Shown piece by piece: positions 1 to 13,317 of a stretch of 64,000 bases of DNA. Numbering within the stretch: position 1 is the stretch's first letter; each line of letters opens with the position of its first letter. Source of the stretch: Saxidomus purpurata (lineage: Eukaryota > Mollusca > Bivalvia > Venerida > Veneridae); NCBI GenBank assembly GCA_022818135.1, contig JAFMSR010000029.1, positions 496,001 to 560,000 on the forward strand, written 5' to 3'. A program made the translations under genes and the position numbers. The notes beneath the pieces are model-generated. The model saw only the letters and a list, made by a program, of their open reading frames with translations. It had not been told where the DNA came from and did not search any database.

Positions 1-1600
1 CCTCAACTGTAACAGTATCTTGCTGAAAATATTTTGTTGCAGCTGCGTGTGAATGTTTTGTTACTAACAAGAAGAATAAAGCTTTAGGCAATATGCTACA
101 GTTTCAATGACAGATGTTTAAATTTTTGTGTTATATTAAAGTTTTCCTCAGACGAACATTTTTCATAATCAAAGAATCAAACTACTTCATGAACGATTTA
201 AAGTCATACGTGAATAATTAAGGAAAAGCAGGAACGCTTAAAGCCATCTTGAATACCACATAGATAAAATGTCAAAACGTGACATCACATCAATTTAAAT
301 GCTACTTTATCATTTATCGAGTAATTTAATCAATATTCTCATTTAGTTGAAGAAGGGAAATTATTTAGTTAGCACTCGTTAATTTAGCTGCATCTGCTTT
401 TTTGTTATGAGGAGCAGATTTGCAATGTTTGTGATGCATTTCGAGCTGGAAACTAAAATCTGCAGACGCACTAGTTTATAAATAGCCTTCATACGTACAC
501 TTAAAATCAATATTTTGTTTAGACTGTTGACAGAGTGATACCTTGAGAAAGTAAAGACTGATTTCCGAAATGCACTGAATCTCTATGAGCTAGCAAAACA
601 TGTTGTACATTTTAGTTCGTTCTAAGCGTCTTCCATTGAAAAACATGTATAAGCGTTAGAACTTACAGGAAAACCATAATGCAAATAGTCTCATTGGAGC
701 CGAAATTCGAGGAATAGAAGTATATCATACAATAACAGCCATATATTCGCATACATGTTAATGGATCTACGTTCTTGTGTACGAACTATTTATTTTAACA
801 CATTATTAATAATAAAGTGTCTTTCTGTTTGTATTGTAATAATACTTTACTAACTACTCTTGCATTAGCTTTTTTGTACATTTTAAGATTCTGAAAACAT
901 ATTAATACGTCGGCTTCAAGAAAAATCTCTATCAACAGGCTTTACAATCCACGTCTATACGTGTACATGTGCAAACTACTTATATATGTATCATTTACAG
1001 GTACTGGTATGCATAAATAAGAACTAAAATGTTTCAGTGCTCCATCAGTTTATATAGTAGCCACGCAACTGTTTCGAACGCACAATATGTGTGTACATTT
1101 TGTTTAACATTATTGAACATCTTAGTAGGAAAAATAACATTATCATGATATTTAAGGCTCATTTTGTGAAACTCTGTCAATATTCCAATCATTCCACATC
1201 ACAACACTCAAAAATGCATTGGTCTATTCTCTAACTATGGCGCTAGAAGAATAGCTGAAATTCTACATTCACAATATTCACAAATTCACACATATGCTTA
1301 AAACATGAAATTAATTATTAAATTCGTACTAGAAATGATTTCTTATAAGAAAATACAAATGCCATCCAACGTTGATAGGGCTGCAATTCGAATTACATGC
1401 ACTCCACCTATATAAGTTAGCACATTGACTAACTTGCGTAAAGATTACTCTAACAAAATTACAAAAAAGCACAATTATGGAAGGGTCACTTTTTTGTTAT
1501 ACAGCCGGCTCTAGACCGGAAGAATTAATGCGATTCAAATGAACCGTGAGTGGGGCTATTTATTTCATTGTCTAGTTTTAATAGTTTTTCATCCATTCAT
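1..1600. other. AT-rich stretch, nothing recognised
   Basis: No open frame, splice-compatible exon, repeat or RNA gene could be supported here on either strand. It reads as ordinary AT-rich intergenic or intronic DNA. Confidence 0.6.
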
Positions 1601-2010
1601 CGACAAGCTGGGTCAGATTATGTATGGCACAAGCTTGATAACCAGCCAGATAGCTTAGAAATAAAGGAGTTATGGCTGCTAAATTGCTGATATATTATCA
1701 AAGTAGCCTTTTCCTTAATGTGACTTAGGCATTCAATTTAATCATTAAAGCAGTTTTCCTTCAGTCGTCACCATACCAGGGTAAAATATTGGCATTACAG
1801 ATCCACATAGCTGGAAAACCAGTCTGCTCATTCACTGGACTCTAGACTTACAGCCCTTGAATTGCTGAAATATGGTGAAAATAGCCTTGTCCACATTCTT
1901 ACTTAAACAGTTGTTAGCCATTCAACACTACACATGAAGAAAATATTAATGGGCAAATTATCTTTACAAATCTCGATAACTAGCCTGGTTACCGAAAGAA
2001 AACAGAAGTT
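1600..2010. repeat. Two diverged copies of a dispersed-repeat segment
   Basis: Two neighbouring stretches, near 1625-1745 and 1805-1935, repeat the same order of phrases: a GATAACCAG/GGAAAACCAG block, then an ATTGCTGATATAT/ATTGCTGAAATAT block, then an ATAGCCTTGTCC-like block, then a CATTCAA block. They are too diverged for a clear unit. I take them as an old tandem duplication of a dispersed repeat. Confidence 0.3.
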
Positions 2011-4790
2011 AGGAAACATAAAAACACCTAGAGAGATATGACTTTTTCATCGGTGTAAGATCGAAATATTTCTCACTGAGCGAGTATTGTTTTCAGGTCG
2101 GCAAAGTCACACATTAATAAAAACAACTACATCTACTTATGGTTCTCACAAATTTGAATATAATTTGATCTGGAATACTTATCGTATACAGGTCACAGAG
2201 AATGGTTCTGGCATCATTGTTATGACACACGCGGTATTTTGTGGTCAGGCTTCAGTATAATTGCTTATTCAGGAAATCACAAATGGTTGCGAAAGGACAT
2301 GAAAAGAGACCCAGCCCGATATACACACAAATGTTTTCCTCATTGAACAGTTGCAACAAACAATATCATATTGCCGTATACAGTATAGTCTTCTTTTCCC
2401 ATACGGTCACAAACTGTCAGAAAGAATAATATGTTTTGCTCTGAATAAAAGCTTGTAAGCCTTTGATAACGTCACAAACTTTTTGCCTTTTCGTGTGTTG
2501 TCAAGTTAGGTTTTGAATGTTTGATATATGCAAAGTATATAATTAAATTAAGAATAACTGGTCTAAGACCAATCTGCAATTGAGACAAACTTAGAAAATT
2601 CAAATACTATTTGAACATTTATGTCTAAACTAAAATGAGGATTGAATGGTTCTGTCTCATCGGAAATGAAGGGTTAGAAGTAAAGAATATGGTTGCACAC
2701 TCTGAATCAACACGGCTCAATTAAGAACTGCAGTTTGTCGATTTCTTGAAAAAATGATTTTGAACGATCTTGAAACAATGTTGATATCCATGATGTCCTT
2801 GTATGGAAAATCAAATTGTTAAATTAGATATTTTTCATAAACAAAACTACAAAACAAGGCTTGTCGCTTTTTCAAGCTGCTCGCTTTCCGAATTTGGTTA
2901 AAAACAATGTTCTTCCAACTGTCCGAAATAAACATATTTTAGAAGGAACCTGATAAAATATTTCAATATAAATTCATTTAAACAATTCTGTATTTTTGAA
3001 ATTACATGCTACCAATTTATAAAGCGTTACAAACGCTTTTGAAATTTCAATGTAAACACATTATTAACGGTACCGTCAAACCAAGCACATCTACATTTTT
3101 AGATTTCTAAAATTGATATGTAGATGTGTACTTGTGTTGTTGATACTAGCTATTACTTTTAAATTTCATGTTTTTGTTTATAATTTTGGAGAAATTTGTT
3201 TTTTACCGGAGACTGTGAACGGGCAGCTTTACCAAAGCAGTCTATATTGATATGTTGTGACATCACTAAGAACATTTAGTTGTTTGATTTGATGTGTGCT
3301 GCACTATTAACTTTAAGGCAACACTGATGTATAAGATATGAATTTTAAAGTTTGAAGTGTGAATTAAGAAAATTGAATCAAAACTCGTAAAAAGTATAAG
3401 ATATTTGTAATGACCACAAGGATTTCCTAATGTTGTCATTATCATTGAATAGTTTACTGGTTTGCTTATCTGCATTACATCCATACAATCTTACTTTCTA
3501 GTACAACTCTGTATCAAATTAGCTTCTTTTACTAAGACCTTCATTGCCGCATTTAGCAATAAGAGTTTATGTATCTCCAATGTACCAGTTAGTTTTGAAT
3601 ATAACTTGACTATAATCTAAAAAATTTTTATTCGTGGTAGCACTGAAGAAAAGTCTTTAAACCATCCAATCAGTTACTTATATATGCTATGTCAAATACA
3701 GATATGCAAAAGGTCTTACAAAGTTCGGGACTTGGTTCCAGGCATGTGTGTAAAGCCATTTTGGATGGGGTGGATACAGATGTCTTTGCAATGAATCAGG
3801 GTGGAATGTTTCCCTACCTTGCGTGTCAAGTGACCCAAGGGCCGGAACATCTGATTTCTGGAATGAAAAGAGAAGTTCTCAATTGAAACTGCACGGAATT
3901 CCAGATAGGATGTCTAAATGATTACGTTAAAACAGTTTAAACACAAAACACTTTTAAAAGAAAACATACATTTTAAAGGAAAATATAGGAATATATCTTT
4001 TCTTAATAACAGATATCTGTATGGAAATGTAGCTTAATTTAATTGGTGAATTCAAATTCAATATTCAAAATTGCAATCGTTTGGTAATCTATTGTAAAGT
4101 GTATAAATGAATGTTAAAGACCTACTTAATTACTATTGTAAAATTTCACTTCGTATTCATGGAAAAACCAAAAAGTGCAAATGGTAATTGTATTTCATTG
4201 TGAAAACATCATCGCCACGACTTGCAGAATAATAAAGATACCGATATATAAAAATAACACCCAAGACTATATCAAGTTTACGACCAAACAGTACGTAAGT
4301 AACCATATTTCCTCTGAACTTTAGACATATGAACGAATCTGTCTACATTTTACCTTATTTGTGATCTACAAAACATTTCAACTAGACACAATTGCCGTGT
4401 TTCGAATTATTATGATCATATAAGATGACGTGTTTTTTATTGTTAGGCAATAACCAAAAGGGACCAAACCTTTGTGGAATTAAAGATATCACTAAAAGTT
4501 GGGAATAGCTCAACTTGCGGCATTGACAGTTATTCGAGCATTTTTCTAGCCGCTACAACATACTTGAAAACAGTAAAGGAACAAGAGAACTACAGATGGA
4601 TCCTGTACGCTGATGGCACCGCTTGCATTTAGATAAATATATAGGAATTTACCAAGACACTATCCAAGCACTTCGTGCCAGCGATATGCTTAATATAACT
4701 TAGCAATAGTATAAACTTTCAATGATATTCAGTCAGAGATTTCTGAAAGATGGCGCTCCCGGAAAGAAACATTTCAAAATACATTATACA
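2010..4790. other. AT-rich stretch with one anonymous short ORF
   Basis: Nothing recognised apart from the short plus-strand frame listed separately at 3689-3886 and a small imperfect inverted repeat near 3085-3140 (CACATCTACAT ... ATGTAGATGTG). Confidence 0.5.
3689..3886 (+). other. Anonymous 65-residue open frame
   Basis: A plus-strand frame of 65 residues that is less AT-rich than its surroundings, so it may be a fragment of an exon or of a mobile element. It has no recognisable domain, signal peptide or membrane segment. There is no clear acceptor before it, and its stop is followed by ordinary AT-rich DNA. I do not recognise the protein in this frame or in the reverse frame. It could equally be a chance frame. 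Confidence 0.15.
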
Positions 4791-4791
4791 T

Positions 4792-4937
4792 ACCGGTAAA
4801 CCCGATAAAGCGAGAGCGACTGGATAAACGTGGAGCGACGCGACTGAAAAAAAAGAAAAATATTTTTTGTAATATTTTCTTTTCTGTCAGCCGCTCCAGC
4901 TTTATCCAGTCGCTCCCGCTTTATCACGTTTACCGGT
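4792..4937. repeat. Near-perfect hairpin element, about 146 bp
   Basis: The left arm begins ACCGGTAAAC and runs through GATAAAGCG and GCGACTGGATAAA to about 4838. The right arm, ending GTTTACCGGT at 4937, is its reverse complement with a few mismatches. The apex is an AT-rich A-run/T-run segment. The layout fits a foldback MITE. No target duplication could be recognised. Confidence 0.8.
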
Positions 4938-6200
4938 GGGTTATATGTATAAATAATAATAATGATTAAAAAAAAGTCATCCAGGCGTAAAAATCTAACA
5001 ATTTGCACAACTAAGCCCGTATGAATTTTCATTGAAACCTGGCAAATTGTTACTAAACCTTAGGTCAGACAAAAATCATCATGCACAAACGTGTATGAAA
5101 AAGAGTGTAACTGCATGTACTATTATCCAAGTGCAACATGCCGATAATATGCAAAACCAGTCTTGGTGCTTAACAATTCTGTAGGATTTCATTGAATTCC
5201 GACCAGTGGTTGCCGAGTAGTAACCCCGAAAAATATGTCTACAGACGTACCGTCAGACACGATTCCAATGTAGCCTTTGCATTACGGTGTGCAATTACTG
5301 TTTTATTATTACATTTAGTTTGCCGACAGACGTTGATCTTAGCAAACTGTTGACAACTGACGACAAAGTACAGACACAGTAGTATTTTCTAAATGTGTAT
5401 CATGAACCATCGAAATATGACTTAATTTATTCTAAACGTATGACTTCATTCATTTTTATATATTTTCTCTTTCGACTTTGCAGAAGTTAAGACTAGTAAC
5501 GGATTTTGTGTTGCTGTTTTGAGGCTTTGATTGCTAAACTATATTTTGTTTGCTCATGTCTGATTCACGTCTCTAATAATGCATTAATCACGAAGTGTCC
5601 ATTATAATGAAATGAGTAGGACGACACTTGTCACACAAAGTAACAAGGTATCAGATAAATGTCAGCATCTGCAAGATCAAGTCTGATATCAGTTTGGTGA
5701 AAATAAAGTCTACGCGATCTCTCCATGTATATATCAATCCGAGGAAAAACATGATCACGTATGAATATCCCTAAACGAAACTTATAGTGGTACAATTCAT
5801 ATGGTAGATTATTTTATTTTAACGTTTAAACAGCCGTACACTTAACAATGCTTTTTGCATTGTTGCTCTTCCATAGGAACCGCACTCCCAAAATGTACTT
5901 CCGTATGAAATTAGTATCCCTCGATCATTTCGAAATTCATGTAACGAAGTATCTGTCAAGAATAACTCTATTTTATTTCGTAGTAAATCATTTTAATGCA
6001 TTTCTTTCAGTAAAAAGAAACATCGATTTGTTAATTTACGTTGACGACGTTATTTGTATTGTGACGTCATAATAGCGTCTCCCAATCAGGTTTGCGCGTG
6101 GAATATATATTGATTGAATTAATAAAAACAGGTCTGAGTCTGTAATTACAAGCTGAGATAAAATAATATCTTGGTCTCGAAGGAGGGCTCAGTCAGTATT
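4938..6200. other. AT-rich stretch, nothing recognised
   Basis: No supported gene, RNA or repeat. A plus-strand frame at 5848-6072 was examined and rejected as coding. Confidence 0.5.
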
Positions 6201-6265
6201 GTCAAATTGAGTCTTGCTAGATGGAGCAAGTCTCTTTGTAAATAGAGGAGAAGACACTCTCCTAA

Positions 6266-6598
6266 GCAAGTCTAGCTAAAGCAGCAAGTCTGGCTAGTGA
6301 AGCAAATCTAAGTATTTGAGTAAGTCTAGCTAGGGCATCAAGTCTAAAAAGTGCAGCAAGTCCAAGGAGTGCAGCAAGTTCAAGAAGTGCAGCAAGTCCA
6401 ATAAATGCAGCTAGTCTAAGGAGCGCAGCAAGTCCAAGAAAGCAAAGCAAGTCTAAGAATAAGCAAGTCCAATAAGCGGAGCAAGTCCAAGTGTGGCAGC
6501 AAGTATAAGTAATACAGCAAGTCCGAGGAGTGCAGCAAGTTCAATAAGTGCAGCAAGTTCAACCTGCGTAGCAAGTCTAGCAAGCATAGCTACTCCAG
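6266..6598. repeat. 18-bp minisatellite, about 18 units
   Basis: A head-to-tail array with a strict 18-nt period in nearly every unit and a consensus close to GCAAGTCCAAGNAGTGCA. Two units carry one-base indels. Because 18 is a multiple of three, the minus strand stays open and would encode a leucine/alanine hexapeptide repeat (LAALLG-like). I regard that frame as a by-product of the array and not as a gene. Less regular GCAAGTC/CTTGCTAG copies continue just upstream, from about 6210. Confidence 0.9.
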
Positions 6599-6676
6599 TT
6601 TTAACAAGTCTAACTAAGACATTGTCACCTCAGTAGATAACCCCCCTTAGATAACGTTGACAGTATCCACCCAGTA

Positions 6677-6810
6677 TGTTGATAAATGCAAGACATGATA
6701 GCTTTTATGCACAGATAGGTTAAAATAAGCTGTCAGATATTGGAACGGTTGATAATTATAAAAAAGAAGGAAAACGTCCGGTGGTGCGTTAGAAGTTATT
6801 AGTATATACT
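6677..6810 (+). repeat. Single arm of a dispersed inverted-repeat element
   Basis: This segment shares AAGACATGATAGCTTTT, ATAAGCTGTCAGATATTGG and the following GTTGATAATTA block with both arms of the palindromic element at 17161-17492. It is in the same orientation as that element's right arm. It looks like a lone arm or half-deleted copy of the same family. Confidence 0.7.
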
Positions 6811-7575
6811 AATACAAAGAAAATAAACTCTACCGATGCAGTATATGTTTCTCCTTAGCAAGGTAATACGTACTAATTTAATTGTTAAGTACCCTTTTTA
6901 AACAAGAACATTATCGCTTTACTCAATTATTGTTGGTATTGTTAAATTTTATTGGATATCGAATTTACACACTTTCCACAAATTTCGTTTCTACATTTGA
7001 CAAAATGAAAACGCTATCGCCACACCAAGATTGTATATTTTGACTTATAAAATAGTTTTAGTAGTTTTTGGAGAGGTTGATAAAAGCATCTTTGCACTGT
7101 AAATCAGATTCCGCTAAATAGTTTCTAAGCGGGAAACCTTTTCAAACGCTCTTAACCGAAATAAAATGGTATCTGCCATGTCTTCTCAGGAAATTAGTTA
7201 TCGATATATTCTATGTACTTATAGCTTACAATTAGTTAGAAGAAGAGGCTCTTAGTATAAGGCAATATGATTAAACAGTTGATATATAGACTGTTTTCAA
7301 TGTGTTTTCAATGACTTAATACTGGACTTATATCAGTATATAGTGCATGCAATTTTACTGTTACAGTAAATTTTTAACGAAAGTTTTATAGTGCGTTGTA
7401 TGAAATTATTTTTAAAAAGGTTTTAGAATGGTATAAGGCAACTAGTCTCTCATATGTCTTCAGAAATGTTTGCTAGGTTATATAAATCTAATCGTATTTG
7501 TATATGTATATGTGATCATGCAGAGTGAGACTTTAATAACTTATCTTATCTTACACAACTTTCATTTAGATTGTT
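6811..7575. other. AT-rich stretch, nothing recognised
   Basis: No gene, RNA or repeat could be supported. Confidence 0.5.
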
Positions 7576-7579
7576 TATA

Positions 7580-10560
7580 GTGCCGGCCTATCCTGGGATT
7601 TCTCCCCGGGTGAACTTACCAAGACTCCTGACAGGCAAAGGTTGAAGAGATAGATGCAGATGCATAAGATTCCGGGTACAAGACGATAGCTCGTTTACGA
7701 AAAGACCCTTTTGTTATTTTACGTTCTCGGCGTATAGCACCGGTACACGCAAGACTACGTCTCTAGATCTTACATTATATCGTGAATTTTATGGAACAAT
7801 CCAAAGGGTAGCACGAGGCGCCAGTTCTTTCAACAACAATGTAACTAGCTATACAGGTATATAGGGAAACCTGTAACCAATATATGATGTGATAAACATG
7901 GCCAGAACATTGCACACTAACAAAACATTATGTAATATGAAAAAGTATGCAAAAGAACACTTTTATCATTCTATTGAATTCTCCCTGCACGATCTTAGCT
8001 CTAAAAACTCTAGACAATATTGGAAAATCGTCAAATCTCTCATGAAAGAAAACTTAATGAAGAACGAGTCTATTCCACCGTTAATCAACCCCGACAATTC
8101 TTATTCACTCACAGACTATGACAAGGCAAACACATTGAATGAATTTTTTGTGTCTGTTTCCAATGTAGATGATACTAACACTAATCTTCCCGACTTAACC
8201 CTGAAAACAGCATCTACACTCCATGACATTATTGTAACAGAGCAAGACATTGTAGACGTAGTATTAAACCTGTCCATAAACAAAGCTAGTGGTCCTGATG
8301 GAATAAGCCATCGCATGTTAAAAGGCACGTCTACCTCTATATGCAAACCCTTATGCATTCTCTTTAACAGGTCCATTCACGAAAACCGATATCCATCTTC
8401 TTGGAAGAAAGCACATGTAATGCCCCTATTTAAAACAGGTCAAAATGTTCAACCATCCAATTACAGACATATATCTCTAATTAGCTGCGTCGGAAAAGTT
8501 ATGGAACGGGTTAATTTTAAATATATAACTACATTAACTGTGAAAATCATTTTATATACAAAAATCAATCTGGTTTCCTACCGGGCCACTCTACGGAATA
8601 TCAGCTTATAGACATTTATAATCAGATTTGTAAAGCATTTAACAATAAAGAATCAACATGTATGATATTTTGCGATATCTCAAAGGCTTTCGATAGGGTA
8701 TGGCTCAAAGGCCTTCTTTTTTAACTCCGTCAGTATGGCATTTCCAGAAATGTTATTAATTGGATTGCAAACTATCTAAATCACAGAAGTCAGCAGGTTT
8801 TTGTAAATTCTTCTTTCTCGGACGAAAGTCTTGTACCTTCCGGCGTTCCACAATGTTCGGTTCTAGGTCCGTTATTTTTTCTTTTATACGTTAATGATAT
8901 AACTGATTCACTTCTAAGCGTTGTCAGACTATTTGCAGACGATAGTTCCCTTGCCGTTTCATCTTCGAATACAAAACATATAGAAAACATTCTTAATACA
9001 GATCTCATCTCCATTACTGAATGGTCGAAACAGTGGCTCGTTAACTTCAATCCTGCGAAAACAGAAGTTGTATTTTTCTCTCTTACGAATACAGATAGAC
9101 CGTTAGTTACTTTCCAGGATTCACAATTAAACTATGTGGAAAATCACAAACATCTTGGTCTGACCTTAATTAATGATGGCTCTTGGCATACTCATAATTC
9201 AAATATAATTGCAACAAAGTTCTGGGATCAATGAAAATGCTAAACTTCAAAATAAAGCGCAAATTACTTAATCAGATTTACACAACTTACATTAGACCAC
9301 ACTTGGAGTACGCTTCTATTGTATGGGATAATTGTACTCAGCTAGAAAAGTCTTGAAAAACTGCAATATGATGCAGCCAGAATCGTAACTCGATTGACCA
9401 GATCTGTCTCTATCGTTAAGCTTCTTCAGAAAATAGGTTGGGTATCCCTAGCCGATAGACGGGCCATGCAAAAATTGATTCTAGTATACAAATATAAACA
9501 TGGTTTCCTTCCTCAATACCTAAACGAACTATTTCCACCAATTGTTGCCGAGGTGAATCCTTACTTTCTTAGAAATAATAACAACTTTGCGGCTATACCA
9601 AGACGATTAGAAATTTATGCAAAATCTGTACTATTATCTGCATTGAAGTTATGGGATGAACTTGATGAACATATCCGTGACGTTAACACACTTCCTGCGT
9701 TCAAATATAAACTTAAATATAGCTATAAAGCTCCAACGGTTCCCGCCTTTTATCTGTTTGGCAACCGAGCAGAACAGGTATATCACGCGAGAATCAGAAA
9801 CAACTGTAGCAACTTAGGTGTTGACCTATTCAACAATCATCTGCGAAATAATCCAAACTGTTTGTGTGGTCATAATTATGAAGATGCCGAACATTATTTC
9901 TTTCGTTGTCCGCTATTCGCCAATCAGAGAATTACTCTTTTTAGAAATACCCGAACCTTTCATCCACTTAATGCTCAAAAGTTACTTTTTGGAATAGAAA
10001 CTATATGCGATGAAGAAAATGGAAACTTATTTATGGAAACTCAAATTTATATAAAGAGTACCAAGCGATTTACAAGCAGTTAGCTGTCCCTCTCTTACAT
10101 GTTTCTATCAGTATGGGCTGGCGCTGGTGCCTTGAGGGGTGGGTTGGTGTGTTTACGGGGGTGCAGTCGGTCGAACAACGCGGTATAGACTCAAATCTTG
10201 TTCAATATTCCTATCCTTTCCTTCTTCTTTTTTTCTCTTTCTATGTATATGTTTTTAATTTTTTTTTGACTGATATCATTTTTTCTAATGTTTGGTTCTA
10301 ACAGTTTTTTTCCATTTTTTGAAATTAATTTAATTTCCAATTTGTGTTCAGTTCTAAGATATCAGTATAATTTGCATACATACATTGACCATTTTGATTG
10401 CATTTATATAAATATTATTTCATGTGGAACGGGCCGTTTACTGAGTTGGCATATCTCGTGGTCCAATCCATTTGTAAATGTTACAACTGCATGTATAAAT
10501 TGTCTTTATGTTTATGTATATGTAAAACAATTTACAATAAAATATGATTAAACTAACAGA
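7580..10560 (+). mobile_element. Decayed non-LTR retrotransposon (LINE)
   Basis: A plus-strand LINE copy holding a reverse transcriptase region and a C-terminal domain broken by frameshifts and stops, followed by a ~470-bp 3' untranslated tail with AATAAA near 10535. The upstream limit is uncertain. A less AT-rich segment from about 7580 reads like LINE coding sequence before the RT, but I could not follow a continuous frame, and no endonuclease domain was recognised. No target-site duplication was identified. From the RT and tail motifs it belongs to the broad jockey/CR1 group. The exact clade was not resolved. Confidence 0.85.
7830..10083 (+). pseudogene. LINE reverse transcriptase ORF, frameshifted
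   Basis: The reverse transcriptase would copy the element's RNA at the target site. The open part 7889-8611 carries the linker before the fingers (IDNA-like KASGPDGIS near 8285, then SSWKKAHVMPLFK and PSNYR). A frameshift near 8525 moves the palm to another frame, with DISKAFDRVW near 8680-8705, a stop near 8722, and then GVPQCSVLGPLFF near 8840. The catalytic LFADDSS is at about 8930-8945. A second frameshift lies near 9230 and a third near 9355. The C-terminal piece 9394-10083 is open for 229 residues and ends with a cysteine/histidine cluster (CLCGHNYEDAEHYFFRC) typical of LINE tails. No single frame could yield a working enzyme. The copy is dead. Confidence 0.9.
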
Positions 10561-10703
10561 AACATTCAAAAGGCAGTAACTAAATGAAATATTATCAGTG
10601 CGTAAAATACAAGCAATATGACAACTAAACTTGGTAAAAATTACTCTATGAATTAACACTGAATTCCTTCCCGATGTTGCTTAGAAATAGCAAGGATAAA
10701 CTA

Positions 10704-12780
10704 GTTTAAGAGTAAAGGGCCATTTATTTACAATTCGCGCACAAAAGCGAAAATAGTCTTAATTGAAAGCAAAATTTCTACTGATCACAAAAATCCATTT
10801 CTTACAAAAATTCTCTGTCACACGGCTTGGAAATTGAAGATGGCCGACGAGATGGCCGTCGAAAATTTTAAACTTGCGCCCGTAAATAACAAAGCATATT
10901 CTGAAACCCTTGTACAGCCGGTTGAAACACATTTTCAATAACCTGAACAGAAATATATAATAATTGACAAAAGTAATAAATTTTATGTGACTTTAAGCGC
11001 CATTTTTGAATTAGTGCAAAACAAATCCCCCAAAATAGTCTAAAAATCAGTGTTTGTTTTATACAGTTTACCTATCAAGCGCCACAGACCTCAAGAAATC
11101 CACCAAATTGTGTCACACACTTTCTAGGACAGTTAAACAATCATTAAACAAGACAATGCTGCCTCAAAATAGTATCTTGCTTTGTGTTGTAGACACAAAA
11201 TTTCTGTAAATATTGGTGGGGTAAATTAACCCCTGAAAATGAATTATTAACAAAGGTAAATGTTTTGAAAATTCTTAGCATTGTTAAATCTTTAATGCAC
11301 GTTTTGGAAATGTATTCATATAATTATGCACTATTCAAGGAAATACAGCATTCTTTTATTTATTTTGATGTCCTTATGTTAAAGTGAGTTGTGTTTTCCA
11401 ACCTTTTGAGTTAAAAAAAAACAGTTTCTTTCGCCTGACCCATGTTTGACATGGAAAGTGTAAACAAATGAGATTTAAATTAATCAAATTGACAAATGTT
11501 TTCCCTTCAATAAGAATTATGTATATGTGGTAAAATTTCATGCCTTTATTTAAATGGATAATGTAAAAGTGTTTTTTTTATACAGTTTACCTGTGAAGCG
11601 CCACAGACCTCAAGAAATCCACCAAATTGTGTCAAACACTTTCAAGGACAGTAAAACAATTATTAAACAAGACAATGCTGCCTCAAAATAGTATCATGCT
11701 TTGTGATGTAGACACAAAATTTCTGTAAAAATTGGTGGGGTAAATTAACCCCTGAAAATGAATTATTAACAAAGGTAAATCTTTTAAAAATTCTTAGCAT
11801 TGTTAACTCTTTAATGCACGTTTTGGAAATGTATTCATATAATTATGCACTGTTTAAGGAAATACAGCTTTCTTTTATTTATTTTGATGTCCTTATGTTA
11901 AAGTGAGTTGTGTTTTCCAACCTTTTGAGTTAAAAAAATAGTTTCTTTCGCCTTACCCATGTTTGACATGGAAAGTGTAAACAAATGAGATTTAAATTAA
12001 TCAAATTGACAAATGTTTTCCCTTCAATAAGAATTATGTATATGTGGTAGAATTTCATGCCTTTATTTAAATGGATAATGTAAAAGTGTTTTTTTATACA
12101 GTTTACCTGTGAAGCGCCACAGACCTCAAGAATCCACCAAATTGTGTCACAAACTTTCTAGGACAGTAAAACAAGTATTAAACAAGACAATGCTGCCTCA
12201 GAATAGTATCTTGCTTTGTGATGTAGACACAAAGCAACTGTAAAAGTGGGTAGGGTAAATTAACCCCTGAAAATGAATTATAAACAAAGGTAAATCTTTT
12301 GTAAATTCTGAGCATTGTTAACTCTTTAATGCAAGTTTTGGAAATGTATTCATATAATTATGCACTATTTAAGGAAAAACAGTTTACTTTCATTCATTTT
12401 TGATGTCCTTAAGTTAAAACCGAGTTGTATTGCCAACTTTATGAGTAAAAAAACAGTTTTTTCCGCCTAATCTATGTTTGACATGTAACGTCTTAACGAA
12501 TGACACTTAAATTAATTAAATCGAGTCTTTAATTGACACATGATATCCCTGAAATAAAACTTCATAAATGTGATAGACTTTCCTGTCTTATATAAAAGGG
12601 TACTGTCTTAAAGGTGGGTGGGGTAGACCAAGGCCTGAAAATATATGTGTTTATGTAATGAGTCAAATTCAAGTTTAATGTTTATATCAGATTATGTGTT
12701 ATGTTTTTGCATAAATTATGCAAGTGATTTTGGTATTCAAGTATTTGAAACAACATTTGTGTAAAAAGTCTGCAAAAAAT
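10704..12780 (+). repeat. Left inverted arm of the long-arm element
   Basis: It matches the right arm from its outer tip (GGGCCATTTATTTAC and GCGAAAATAGTCTTAATTG) through GATGGCCGAC, CAGCCGGTTGAAACAC and the 519-bp unit to an inner end near GTCTGCAAAA. The outermost ~350 bp precede the tandem units. Confidence 0.9.
11062..12600 (+). repeat. Three tandem ~519-bp units within the left arm
   Basis: Units begin with TACAGTTTACCT at 11062, 11581 and 12097, so the periods are 519 and 516 bp. Each contains GCCACAGACCTCAAG, a GGGGTAAATTAACCCC palindrome-like core (slightly varied) and GGATAATGTAAAAGTG near its end. Units 1 and 2 are very similar. Unit 3 diverges in its last ~150 bp, where it resembles the inner part of the right arm. 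The right arm holds only one such unit. Confidence 0.92.
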
Positions 12781-13317
12781 ATATTTTTTACAATGTAGTG
12801 TTACAGACGAAGAGATTCAACCTTACATGTATATGCAAATGTATATACATTTGCTGGTCTGTTCCACTTTTCCATCAGAACAGTGGGTCTCACCATATGA
12901 TACAAATGTACCTCTAAACAGACTATCAAATTCCTAAACGATGGAAATATAAACTTTATTACACCAGAAGAGTGGATGACTAAATCACAATGTGTTATTT
13001 TTTATTGATTTCTTTTATTAAAACATAAATTGGGCACCTCTCGTATATATGTAACACCTTGTATTACGTGTGCAAAGGCCATCATAGATCCAGACATTTG
13101 ATAATTGATTTATTAGCAATATCAAGATATCTGTTTCATTACTTCTCATTGTACATTTTATGTTGCTGTTTTCATTCAAAGTCATTTGATGAAGGTACAG
13201 TAGCCTGGTGTCGGCAGTGGTATTGTAGACTGTCTTCTTACACTGTACGAAGTGTCAGTGTCACCTTTGTTGATGCTGTTTGTCTGTTGCATACATTGAA
13301 CATCGTACCCTGTACCT

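Noticed and set aside
5848..6072. A 74-residue frame containing LLIYVDDVICI, like a copia/Ty1 RT active site
   Set aside because: No other RT motif lies upstream or downstream in any frame, and the rest of the frame has no similarity to a polymerase. The YVDD is most likely chance.
10704..12780. Direct repeats considered as a CRISPR-like array
   Set aside because: Units are ~519 bp without short spacers, and the window is plainly metazoan.
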